Shown here in pieces: positions 44,449 through 55,697 of a DNA stretch of 64,000 bases. The DNA is taken from assembly GCA_003868215.1 (NCBI GenBank), contig QWDQ01000076.1, positions 36,222 through 100,221 of the forward strand, in the 5' to 3' direction. The stretch is from Pseudophaeomoniella oleicola. Taxonomy: Eukaryota; Ascomycota; Eurotiomycetes; Phaeomoniellales; Phaeomoniellaceae. A program made the position numbers and the translations under genes. The notes below the pieces were generated by a model, which worked only from the letters and a program-made list of their open reading frames with translations, did not search any database and was not told the DNA's origin. Position 1 is the stretch's first letter. The number at the start of each line of letters is the position of its first letter.

Positions 44449-45530
44449 GTTGTCGTTTTCGATTTCGTTGGATTACCTTCACACCCGCGAACATACGAAT
44501 CTTTGAGGCCAGTGGAGGCGAGGACAGCTGGAGAGTCACCAGGAGTCGTGAATATATACCAGTACGAATCTTGGGGGGGTCGCTTGTTCGGAACATAGCT
44601 CCTCTGGCAAAGAGTGGCGGCGATCCCGTGAGATACTGTGTATCGGACGGGCAATCAACAAACGGCGCTGGGTCTTGCAATTGGTTCAGCGGATGGAGAT
44701 GAAACATGTTTTGCGGTTGCACAAGGAGACATCGGGAAATATCGATGCCACGATTGGACCCTCATACTTGTGTCACCGATAGGAGTGAATGCTAAGGCTC
44801 GACATGTCATGCTTCGCTGTTTACAGTGTGGCATCTCGATGGGCTCGAGTCTTCCTTCGCCGAGAGGCATGGGGTTTTGGATAGATGCATCAGCCGTTCT
44901 CGTGTCTGTATGTGAGGGGAGTATTTGGAAGCTCATCTTCGCGCATATAGGCCCCCAGGTAGAGATTCTTCATGGAGTTGCGACTCGCCGTCTAATCCAA
45001 GGTCGTTATCACATGTCGATGGGCTCACAATCATGGTGCGCCTGCAGTCGGCTACAACGAGGGTATGCTTTGTACTCCCTTCAGAAGCTCAGAATAGTGT
45101 TGCAGAAAGTGCAGTAGAAGCATAAGAGCCTAGGCGGTAGGTCAGTATACTGGTCGCTGACTGCTTTGGACTGTATCGTGGTAGCACCGATGCGGCTTTC
45201 CACGTGGAGCTATACATATCAAACAGTCCCTATGATGGGGATGCCACGGTCTCCCTGGTGGCTGGTATATATGGAATATAGTAGATACGTCTACGCTACT
45301 CCTAGTAGTGTTTTCTGTTGATACTGAATTTGACGTTGGTGACGATAAATGAAGATGAAGTTTGGGCAGATCTACGTCAGACATTCCGTCAACCGTGGGC
45401 CTGCCAAGGTATATATTATTCCCCAATACTTACTACATCTTTTCTTCACAGAGATATACATTGAAAGAGTACCCCGAACAAGGCATCTACGTACCCTTCG
45501 AATGGAAAGCAAAGTCTGGCATCTATCAAC
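44449..45530. promoter_or_regulatory. Divergent intergenic region, possible extra exons
   Basis: It lies between the unknown gene (-) and the TatD-like gene (+). Several medium-length minus-strand frames (for example 44655-44936) look faintly protein-like but lack start, splice and domain support. A GT..AG interval at about 45409-45452 with pyrimidine-rich 3' end could be a 5'-UTR intron of the TatD-like gene. Confidence 0.4.
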
Positions 45531-46733
45531 ATGGCAGGAGACCAGTATGAACCGTTTCCCTGGGACATCGGCGTATTCGATGCCCATTGCCACCCCACCG
45601 ACACGATGGCATCAATATCCAAGATCCCAGAAATGAAGGCAAGGACCTTGACGGTGATGTCTACCAGAAGCCAAGATCAGGATCTCGTTGTAGACGTGAC
45701 TTCACGGCTAAAACCATACTATGGTCCCGAAGACACGGATGTCACTCACAAAATCGTACCGTCATTCGGCTGGCACCCCTGGTTTTCTTATCAACTCTAC
45801 GACGACACGGAAAACAGCCATGAAACTCCTCCCACATCGAGCGAACACTATAGCGAAGTGCTTCAACCGTCCTGCACAGACCAAGAATTCATAGACACCC
45901 TCCCCCAACCCCGATCCCTCTCCAAATTCCTCCAAGAGACCGAATCCCGCCTCCTTTCTCACCCGACCGCCCTCATCGGCGAAGTCGGCCTTGACCGCTC
46001 CTTCCGCCTCCCAGTTGCATGGACCGAATCCGAAAAGCAACAGCGAAACGACGGCTACACCGAAGGCACGCGAGAAGGCCGCCAACTGTCCCCCTATCGC
46101 GTCACGCTGTCCCATCAGAAGGCGATCCTCAAAGCCCAACTCCGACTCGCCGGCAAACACAACCGCGCCGTCTCGATCCACAGCGTGCAGAGCCACGGCG
46201 CCATCCTGGAGGTTCTTGAGGAGCTCTGGAAAGGACACGAGAAGCCGGTGCTGTCGAAACGGGAACGAAAGAAACGCCGAGACGATGACGTCGCCGCCAA
46301 CAACGGAAATACCACCACCGACCGCCAGGACCACAGCAAAGAGCCCAAACGCCCCCAATCACCCTCCCTCCCCTACCCTCCCCGAATCTGCCTCCACTCC
46401 TACTCCGGCCCCCCCGAACCTCTCCACCAATTCCTCCAGCCCTCGCACCCCTCCCTCATCTTCTTCTCCTTCTCCCACCTCATCAACTTCACCTCCTCCG
46501 CACAACCCGGGAAAGCCGAAGCGGTGATCCGAGCGCTCCCGCCAGATCGGATCCTGGTCGAGAGCGACTATCATGCTGCGGGCGAGGAGGTGGATGGTTG
46601 GCTCGAGGAGGTTGTGAGGACGGTTTGTCGGGTTAAGGGGTGGGGGGTGAGGGAGGGGGTGGAGAGGTTGAGGGGGAATTGGTGGAGGTGGGCGTTTGGG
46701 TGGGAGGAGGGGAGTGGACCAGTAATGGAGTAG
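45531..46733 (+). CDS. TatD-family metal-dependent hydrolase, Cut9-interacting protein Scn1-like, 400 aa
   Basis: The metal-binding motif FDAHCHP is at residues 16-22 (His19, His21). It is followed by SFGWHPWF, then the catalytic LIGEVGLDRS (Glu151), AVSIHSVQSHG, CLHSYSG, and finally VESDYH with Asp346. This is the complete set of TatD/Mg-dependent DNase motifs. The Ser-rich, Lys/Arg-rich insert at about residues 240-285 and the overall order match the fungal subgroup represented by Scn1 of fission yeast, which interacts with the APC subunit Cut9. Nuclease activity has been shown for some TatD proteins. For this subgroup it is an inference. The ATG at 45531 places the DAHCHP motif at the usual distance. 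No intron is seen in the coding part. Confidence 0.88.
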   Translation: MAGDQYEPFPWDIGVFDAHCHPTDTMASISKIPEMKARTLTVMSTRSQDQDLVVDVTSRLKPYYGPEDTDVTHKIVPSFGWHPWFSYQLYDDTENSHETPPTSSEHYSEVLQPSCTDQEFIDTLPQPRSLSKFLQETESRLLSHPTALIGEVGLDRSFRLPVAWTESEKQQRNDGYTEGTREGRQLSPYRVTLSHQKAILKAQLRLAGKHNRAVSIHSVQSHGAILEVLEELWKGHEKPVLSKRERKKRRDDDVAANNGNTTTDRQDHSKEPKRPQSPSLPYPPRICLHSYSGPPEPLHQFLQPSHPSLIFFSFSHLINFTSSAQPGKAEAVIRALPPDRILVESDYHAAGEEVDGWLEEVVRTVCRVKGWGVREGVERLRGNWWRWAFGWEEGSGPVME

Positions 46734-47137
46734 TCAGTACAGGGGGGGCTCAGTAGCTCTGTTTGTATGATAATCGTGTATTCATATATTAATCATGTCT
46801 CATCGCATGTCATGCGCTTGTTAAACACACTTGACCATTGAAACAAAACACTACACATATCGCAACCCCGACGCCTCACCCCTTTTCAACACAAGGAAAC
46901 AAGAACCGAGGCAAGAAATACCAATAGTCAAAGGTCCTGTATTAGGTACCTAGATATACAGGTCTGATCTTCGCAAAAACCACCGGACATAACCTATATT
47001 CATGCCATGCTGTGACGACCGCAACGTTTCAAATCACGCTCATCCACCTCTTGAAATAGCTCTCCGGGAACGGACATCAATATCACGAACTGCTACTCGT
47101 TCTGAAGGTCCCGTCGGCTCTTTCGTCAAAGTCGATG
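46734..47137. other. Convergent intergenic region
   Basis: It holds the 3' ends of the TatD-like gene (+) and the ThDP enzyme (-). A TAGGTACCTA motif is at about 46943-46952. Nothing else is seen. Confidence 0.5.
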
Positions 47138-49258
47138 TCAAACTTGATCGAATTTCCTTTTGCCATTTGGAGTCTGCTGCTGTTGACCTTGATGGTGTTG
47201 GGAGTGGTGTCCGTTTTCAATGACGTTGTCGGCGCTGGTAAGGACGTCGGCACCAGCAGGAGCAGCAGCAGTGACGTTCCCCTCGAACCCTTTCAGTCTG
47301 CACTCGAGAACGAAAGTTCGACCAGACTTGACGGTCTGCACCGCCGTTTCGAGAGCCTCTTGGAGCTCACCGTATGTGCTGGCGTAGCCGGTACCAATGA
47401 CGCCGCCGCTCGCAGCCTTGGCGATGGCCGGGTAGTCAGGGCTCGGGTTGTCGAAGCTGATGTTTAAATCGCGGTTGGAGACACGGCTGCCTTCACCTGT
47501 GGGGTGAACAAGCTGGAGAGAGCTGCGAGGCGCATTCCAGCCCTTGTTGTTGAGCACAACGGCCAAGACCGGGATTTTGTAGCGAGTAGATATCCAGTAG
47601 ACTGGGGAAGGGTGGCTGAAGAGGTAAACTCCGTCACCGACGATCTGAGTTACGAAGCGACCAGGGTTCGCAAGGCGCGAGGTTGGGACCGTACTGGATG
47701 AAGAGAGGGTATCAGTGGCGAGCTTAATGCCCAAAGATGCCCCTCCACCCCAACCTAGGCCTGTTGCGGCGCTGGATATGTAAGTGCCCGGAGTGGTGCA
47801 TTGGAGTTGATCGTGGATAGGGAACGTGTTAGTTACGGCTTCAACAGCCCAGATGGTAGTCGCAGGACAGGCATTTTTGAGCAGTGAGGTTATCAGGTTG
47901 GCATCTAAGGGTGTTGATGGTCCAGATGACGGAGTCGCAGCGGACGCGATCCGCTGAAGCAGCTGAGTATGGGAATCTCGGAGCTTACTGGCGCGTGACG
48001 TGAAGGTGGAACTGGCAAGGACCTTTCTGTAGTCGGACGACGTTGAAATATAATCGTTGAGTTGTTTAATAGATGTGCACGTGTCAGCTTTCCAGCGACC
48101 GATGGCGTCAATGTAGAAGACTGGCATAGCGGCCTTGAGCGGGTCTACGTCAATGTGATAGACGACTGCATCCTTACGCGGACGGCATTGAGTTGGAACC
48201 CATGGCACATCGCAATCGACAACGAGAATGACATCTGCTGACTCAATGCTGGTATGTGCCGCATATTTTCCACCAAGCCATGCGGGATGGTCTGCAGGAA
48301 AGCAGACATCGCCAATTGCAGTGTCGAGGACTCTCAAGCCTTTGATCGTCTCCGCAAGCCTTACAAGCTCTGCTGGTGCCCCCATATCACGGCCGATATA
48401 ACCAGTGACAACGAGTGGTTCTTCTGCCTGGACTAATGCTTCTGAAATTTCTTGTACGGCATCTTGCGGCAATCCAGAAGGGCTTATAGGACGCCAGAAC
48501 TTCTGATCCAGATGATACGGCTCGATCTCTTGTTCTAAAATTTCTCGTGCCGCGTAGAGATAGACCGGACCTTTGGGAGCAGAATTGGCGAACTGCAGAG
48601 CACGGTTGACTATCTGCTTCACATTCTTGCCGGTTCTGATTTCGTTGGTATATCTGCAGTATTGCCTCACAATGGCAGACTGATCGGGAATGTCTTGCAG
48701 ATAATTGACAAACTCTGTCCTGGATCCACGCTCCTCTCCTTCTATGGTCGACGGACACAAGCCGGCAAAAATGAGCACCGGCGTCCTTGCAATGTGTGCG
48801 TTGTGAACTGCACAGCTGAGTGCTTGTGTACCAACGTCAACATGGACCACGACGGCTTGAGGCTTTCCAGTTACTCGAGCGTAGCCATCAGCCATCGAAA
48901 GTGCAACCATCTGAAATTCGTCAGTATGCAATCTCCACCTTATATTATCGGAGCTTCTACGCACCTCATTTGGGCACGTTATAATGGTTGGAAAATTGCC
49001 ATTCTTATATTTTAGACCTTTGGTCATGGCTTCCATCAATGCTGGGTGGTCTGACCCCAGATTGACGAAGCAATAAGTGACGCCGGCCTGGAGCATATTA
49101 GTCTATCTGTTGGTCTTGTTCGGAAACTTTGGCTCTGACGGACCTCCCATAGTGCCTCATAGAAAGCATCTGCAGCCGTGTAGCTCCTGTTACAGGTGTC
49201 ATTAGCTACCTGTTCATTCTCGGTTTACTCGGGCGAGCTTTCCGTAGGGAACTCACAT
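47138..49258 (-). CDS. Thiamine-diphosphate-dependent enzyme (acetolactate-synthase-like), about 646 aa, three introns
   Basis: Motifs define a ThDP enzyme with three domains. The N-terminal pyrimidine-binding domain has VTYCFVNLGSDHP and TCPNEMVALSMADGYA with the catalytic Glu. The centre includes EEPLVVTGYIGRD. The cofactor-binding motif is GDG at about 481-483, with LNNKGW some 30 residues later. It groups with fungal homologues of acetolactate synthase large subunit, but the substrate is unknown. Introns at 48911-48964 (54 nt, in frame and stop-free) and 49088-49143 remove inserts inside conserved blocks. The second shows that the ATG at 49096 is intronic. A third intron, 49187-49256 (GTGAGT ... 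AACAG, branch CTAAT), gives MSYTAADAFYEALWE, with the start codon split as AT|G. Exons: 47138-48910, 48965-49087, 49144-49186, 49257-49258. The exact start is the weak point. Confidence 0.78.
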
Positions 49259-50351
49259 ATTGATACGTCTTGACAGAAAATATCCTACTATAGATGGGAG
49301 ATGGTCCTGATGGGGTCGGGAGATGCTAAATATTCATATATACCATCCGGCCGAAGTAGCTTCCCAATGCTGGCACTGGCGTCTTGCGGGGGCAGTGGAC
49401 ACTTGCCGAGAGACGGTGGAACATGGAGAACGACCAGCAATCCGGGGTTCCAAGGCGAGTCCAGGGATAAAGCGGCAGTAGTTCGTCCATCATTGGTACA
49501 GAAGGAGCCAGCACAGCACGTAGTAGACAAGCTGCAAGGGTTTACTTTGATTGACTGCACCTCAAGCGGGGGTTAGTTCGGCACCAATGGCGGCTGTTGT
49601 AGTTGTAGTCAAACTTGTCCCTGGATAGCCTTTCGGACCAGAGAAACGGCAGTGGAAAGTTTGCTGATATGCCTTCCATCTTTTGGACTGCAGGGATCCG
49701 AAGAAAGCCGCGAAGCCAGAAGAAAACCCCAAAAGGATCAAAATATGTTGAGAAGAAAAGATCGCTGTCGCCATTTTCGAAAACGATTGAAGACGATGAG
49801 AGACGTGACATGTTTGTAAGTGTTCATTGACCCAGTCGCGTGTACACATATGCTCTGGTCTGAACACCTAGCGTCCCTGTCAAAATACTAAGTAATGAAG
49901 ATGTTCATTCCTCTTCATGATCCCCTGTACATCATCGCAAGAGTAATGCATGAGCAAGGTGATATGCGACTACGATATATCGTGAGCTTTCAGATCTGAC
50001 CGCTGCAACTGATTAAATTGAGGTTCGCCCCGTTACACAACAGCTGCGTGTATATAACAGTTCATTTGATTACCGAGGATCTTAAGTTTCCTATACCACC
50101 CATTCCTAACTCTGATGGAAATGCCTGTTAACGGGAAGTATCACTTCAAATTCAATTCATCAGAAAAGACACGACATTTTTCGCTTGCTCCATTGAATAT
50201 TCAATTTGTGAACATGTTCCCAAGTAACTGTTTTCCAATCCCAACACAAAATACAATCAGACACCGTCAATGCTCGCTCTGATAAATCAAAATATGCTTC
50301 GCCATCTACGCTCTCGTAGGTGAATCCATAGATGTACAGTCATTGTCTCAT
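49259..50351. other. Intergenic region between the ThDP enzyme and chitin synthase genes
   Basis: Both flanking genes are on the minus strand. It holds the 5' leader and promoter of the ThDP enzyme and the 3' end of the chitin synthase. Short frames here lack domains. No gene is seen. Confidence 0.5.
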
Positions 50352-53300
50352 TTACATGTTTGCCAGTTCCGTGTCAATCTGGCGGTCGAGGAATGCTTTT
50401 CTTTCCCCAGTCAATTCGGTCTGCAGTCTCTGTTCCACAAGTGCACGAACTGCGAGAAATGGTTAGCCGAAGAGCATGACAATCGCTTGCTGAAACCCTT
50501 ACCTTGTTTCTTCGTAATACTGTCCAGATCCACTTCAGCGAGGCAACCTCGGATAGCATCTACAATAGCAAAGTCGTCGGGTCCTGCGCCAGGTACACCT
50601 CGAAAATCCACCGACGCTCCTCTGTTATGATAACCTACCATGCTGACTGGTGTGCCAGATGTCGGTATCCCGCTCAGGCTTGGGCGACCCCCGTGGAAAA
50701 CGCCCATGCTGTTGCGATACTGATGTTGACTGATATTGCTGATACTGCCCGGTCGTCCATGCACTGAGACGGGTTGGTCTTGGTACTGTGTCAGACCAGA
50801 CATCACGGACTGCCGATTCTGGGGTGGAGCCATATAGGGTCCCATGCCTGGATGTTGGACGGGAAAGCCCGTCAAGATCGTTGACGCCGGTTTGATAGCC
50901 GAGTAGGTTGAATGCATGTCATCCATTTCAAAACCGGCATCACCAGCATAGGGATCATCATAATATTTCTCCGACGTCGCGTTGAAGTTGCCTCGACGGC
51001 CTGGAAGGTTGTTGGCCGCTGCATAATCGTCCCATCTTTGAAGAGGGACCGACCTAGGGTCGAAGCCCTCGTCGTCTACAGCAACTACCCGCTTGTTGCC
51101 CTTCTCACCGATGACAATCCGGGTGTTACCCCACGAGAAGTTGTCTTGATTCCAGAACGAGTACACTGGGAGAACGAAGCTGTAAATGGGGAAGGCCAAA
51201 ATGTATATAATCATCCACCCTACGTGTTGCCATTGTCGTCGAATGATGAAGATCAGAGCCTGTAAGCCATATACACCCGCAATCATGATGATCGAGATCA
51301 GTGGGAACTGTCCGCTGTGGGATGCAACTCTGTAGATCAAATACGCAATGTAGGCCGTCGTGGCAGGGAGGATGAGCGTCCCGAACAGATCGATAAACAC
51401 GACGAAGCGCATACTGAAAAAGCAGAAGCCGCATAAATCTTTCAAGAATACCAACTCGGCGAGGTTGTGGATGGTGGAGTTGATCCATCGGCGTCGTTGA
51501 GAAAGTAGAACTGACCACGTATCCGGCGCGGCAGTCAGAGCGTATGCATCAGGAAGGAACTTGAACGACATTGCAGGGAAATGTTTGGTCATGAGAGTCG
51601 TCAAGTACCGATCTTCTCCGAGCGACAATAGGTTCTTCTTATGCAAAGTATCGACTTGGCCATCGGAATACTCGGAAATGACTTTGTCGGAAATGATGAG
51701 AGGTCGTCCCTTGTCGCTGGTGCGTAATCGGTACATGGAAAAACTAGAAAACTCAAGTCAGCATCATCGATCTTTGAGGTTCAAGACAGGTAACCCACCA
51801 TCCAGGAAGACACGTGACGCTGCCAAAGAGAGACTCGAACGATTTGGCCAGATGATGAGAAATATAATACTCATAGACCTGGATCATAGTCCACCAACTC
51901 CCTTCCTCATTTTCTAGACTAGTCTCCCCACAGATGCCTACGATCTTGGCGTCATTCGCACATGCAGACACAAGGCGATTCAAAGAGTCTTCTCGAACGC
52001 TAGTGTCTGCGTCAACCATTAGGAGATACTCGTACAGTTCAGGATCGACACCGATGACATTGTTGATTTGATGAAACATTTCCAACTCCAATGGGTTCAT
52101 TGCAGCTCGATGATGGATACGATTCAGGAACTGTAGCAAAAGGATTTGTGAATCGCGCTTGCCACGATTGCCAGGTTTTGACTTCGTCTGCTCAGACTCC
52201 TTGCCGACCTTCACGACGACGAGGTATGGTACAACGTTCCCTTCATATTCGTAGAGACCGGAGTAGACCTTGCCATAGTTCAACTGTTCGCTGCCGGTGC
52301 CGACCGATCGAAAGGGTAGGGCCGGTGGATCAATTTTAGGGTCAACCCCGAGGATATCGAGGACTATTTTAGGAGTAGGGCGATCGTTCCCACCGCCGAC
52401 AATCATGCCATCACAGATGACACAGATGAGCTTTCGCTTGTTGTCGTATTGAAGAGCTGTTAGAGAGTCCAAGCCTTTGCGCAGCTGGTCCTCACCTTCT
52501 GTGTATGCTGGTACTTGGCAGATGACGAATTTATCTTGCGGAGCTGGTCGTTTCTTCGTACCTAGCTGCAGAGCTGCCAGGAATTTGATTAGAATGACTG
52601 CGCAGAGAACGATCGTGAAGGCGAGGAGTATGTAATTGTTGACCTGACATTTTGCAGATTTGCGGAAATCTACCTTGCCGACATAGAAGGCGTTGTTGAG
52701 GCAGTTGAGGCTGTTCTGGAAGGAGACATTATCACCCCACTTATCCGTGATATCAGATCCCGCGTTTTCTTGAAAAAGCTCCGTCACCGCGTCCGGGAAG
52801 AATTTATATGTGTTGTACCCATTCATCATGTCGATCGTGTAGAAATAGTCCGTCAAATCGTAAATCTTGTCGTTGATGATGACCCAGTACCGCTGATCGT
52901 TTTGAGCCTGTCTCGTCACGTTCCCCTTGGTGAAAACGAGGTCGCCTTTGTAATACTCGGTGATCTTCGGCACGAACTTGTTCGAATACCAGTTCCACGA
53001 ATGAAGAGCAGTGTTCTGCGCTGGCTGTAATATGGGCCCTGAGGTATGTAATGCCTGAGGATACTGGACAGCATTGGTGTTATTATGTTGCAATGTGACC
53101 GTGTCGCTCACATCGAGGCCCGGGCAGGCTCGGCTCAGGGGTGGAGGGAAATATGCATCGAGATTCTGACCAGCCAATGGGAGCATAGTCGACGAGGATG
53201 TATCGATGCCGTTGTCACTGTGCTGTTCCCTCCAGAATTTGGTGACATCGTAGACCTTGCCATGTATGCTGACATAGAAATCGTCTTCTCCTTGATGTGT

Positions 53301-55697
53301 GCTCACCTCTCTGTCGTTCCACGCTTTGTCGAAATTCGGACACAGTAATCTACCAAATTCGATGATGTAGAATACGACAATAGCATTGAGAAGAAATATG
53401 AGCAGGACAAGCACAAATTTCTCCCTCCACGCCATGCGAACATCAGGTCTTTTCATGCGACCAACGAAGCGAAGCATCGGAGACGGGATCCAGAAAGTCA
53501 ACGCCCAGACAAGACTCACCCAGGCTCGTCTTCCAGCACCCACAGGCTTCGTTTCGATCTTTTTGGGGTCACCAAGTTCAGGATCAAGTTCCCCTGAGTA
53601 CTGTCCAATGTCTTCATCATAATAAGGATCGTCCCTGTGATTGTCGCCTTTGGATCCAAGTCCGTAGTCTCCACCAGGGATAATTTTAGTTGCGGCAATC
53701 GATTTCGGTGCCCCGAGGGTCATGAAGCTTTGGCGATGTCCGAGAAGATTCTCTCGACTCTCTTGGGCAGCCTCATTCTCCTCAGCTGGAGAGAAGTAAC
53801 CTCCGGCAGCTGCGACTGGGGGGGTCGGAGAATAACCGGACTCAAAAGGATTCGCTCGAGGGTCGTTCATTGTAGAGGCATACGGTTCGAATGGAGGTCC
53901 AGACTTGAGGTCGAGCAGCGACTCGGCTTCCCACCAAGCTGACTCCCTCATCCAAATCCGTTCGTGCCCAATGACAACCTCCCCATTGCTCCACCCTCTT
54001 TCAAGAATCCAATTTTGTATGCCATCATTCCCATCTTGACAACCTAATTGTGAATAACGAGTGACAAATTCGTCGATGTCGAAGTCAGCAGTGAAGTCGA
54101 GATGTCGATTACGCCGATTTGCCCATTCTGGCAAACGCCAATCACGCAACTGTCTGGAGACTGTACCGGCTGACCAAGCAGGCGTTGTAGAGCCACGAGA
54201 CGCGAGCGTCGCAGGCGGTTCATCAGTCGGATGAATAGAGAGATGAAACCATACTCGACTACTTGCCATTGTTGTTGGGAGATCAAAACGGTGATGTATG
54301 ACATTTAGACCTTGCCCTTCGACCGGATAAAGGAGGGGTTTCAAGAATTCACCCGCCTCGACTTCATGGGCCACCTTCTCCAGGACATTCTGCTTCCGAT
54401 GATTGTCTTGCTCGCGCTCTCTGCTAAGGGGTCCACCCTCGATGCCCAAGTCGGCTTCCACGTCTGCAACGGCGTTCGACATATGTTGAAGTACCGAATG
54501 ACCTGCTGTAATGATCTCAACGCCATCATCTTTCATTTCTGCATTGATGCCGGTTGTATCATCAAACACCGTACGAAGAGCAACTGCTTTTGCAAGCTTT
54601 TCTTGCGGAATTTCCACGACCGTGATCGTCACGCTGTCTCCCTCTTCTGCGTCGGTGCTAGGGGTGTGAGCGCTGTCATGAAGGGCGGTAGAAATTGCTT
54701 CATTCGCTCGTCCGATCACCCAGTCGACAAGTGCTTCGTAGATGGCAGCAATCAGAACCTCTCGATCACGTGCATCGAGGTGAATTAGGACTTCTGGCTC
54801 GACTCCCCACAGCCCGGCCACATCTTCGCAGATGTCTTCGAGGACATCATCGTCGATCAATAGGCTTAGAGTATCTCCTAGCTTGAGAAGGCCGGCGAGA
54901 ACAGACAGAAGGCCACGTAGGACTGAACCTTTGATGCCAATCTCCTTCAGGCAGGTGCGAAAGTCTTCCGCAGCGGCAGCATCATCAGCATTATATAGGT
55001 ACGAGGGAGGAGAGTATGTAGACGATTTGTTGAGAAGTGAATAGGATGATGCGGGCTTTAGGCCAAGGAATTCTCGTTCTGCTGGCGTGGATGCAGAAGT
55101 GAATAAGTAATAGAAGACATCGAAAGCTCGGTATCCTGCCTCTGATGGGATGCTGAGCAGCCCTTGCTTTACATCAATGCCCGATTTTGAGATAGCAAAC
55201 GAGACTTTCGTGAGCCGCCCATCCAGCGAGATGGAGAAGGCGGCCGAGAGCGCAGAGTGTTGGAAAGTAGCTGCATTTGCAGGAGTGACACAGGACAAGA
55301 AAGGGCGTAGGGCACCTAGAGCAGGCTGCACTACTGCTGGCAAGGGAAACGGGAGGCTCAATAGGAAAGATGTGAATAATGAGGGGGTGGATTGATGTAG
55401 CGATCCAAGGATGATGCAGTTGTCCTCTGCTCTCCGGCGAGCGTGCTCCCAAGCGCTTGTCGCCAGCTGCCGGTCAAAAGAACCGCTTGGGTTCCCTAAG
55501 AGATCCGAGGTTGAGGCTGTCAGCCATGTGTTCACTGCCAGACTCGTGGTTGCATCCAACTGGTATGTCTGTTCCGATGTATACACTGTATGTAGGACGT
55601 CGAGCAGACTCGTGGTAGACACCTGGGTGGCTTGGTGGGCAGCTGACTTTGGAGCGCCAGGACTTGCAACATTCGGATAAGAATATCGATTGGCCAT
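50352..55697 (-). CDS. Chitin synthase with degenerate myosin-like head (class VI/VII, CsmB type), about 1745 aa, two introns
   Basis: I take the ATG at 55697 (MANRYSYP). The frame extends upstream only to a GTG. Two introns are needed: 51744-51798 (GTGGGT ... TCTAG), restoring TCLPGCFSMYRLR, and 50450-50502 (GTAAGG ... CGCAG), restoring the C-terminus. Exons 51799-55697, 50503-51743 and 50352-50449 total 5238 nt. Domains in order: a myosin-head-like region (to about 600) without a P-loop; paired membrane helices near 700-780; a cytochrome-b5-like domain from about 800 ([15 protein letters not shown]); the chitin synthase core from about 1054 ([12 protein letters not shown]) with VDADT near 1227, EDRYL at 1343-1347 and QRRRW at 1382-1386; membrane helices; and a DEK-C-like tail. 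The lack of the ATP-binding loop marks the CsmB-type class (numbered VI or VII by different authors). It polymerises chitin at the hyphal apex and septa. Confidence 0.92.

Noticed and set aside
44655-44936. 93-codon minus-strand frame upstream of the unknown gene
   Set aside because: I could not connect it by plausible splice sites to the 300-residue gene, and it has no domain.
45762-46358. 198-codon antisense frame inside the TatD-like gene
   Set aside because: The TatD motifs are complete on the plus strand, and the antisense frame has no recognisable motif.
49096-49096. ATG at 49096 as start of the ThDP enzyme
   Set aside because: It lies in the branch-to-acceptor part of intron 49088-49143. 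The conserved EALWE-AGVTYCF join requires splicing it out.
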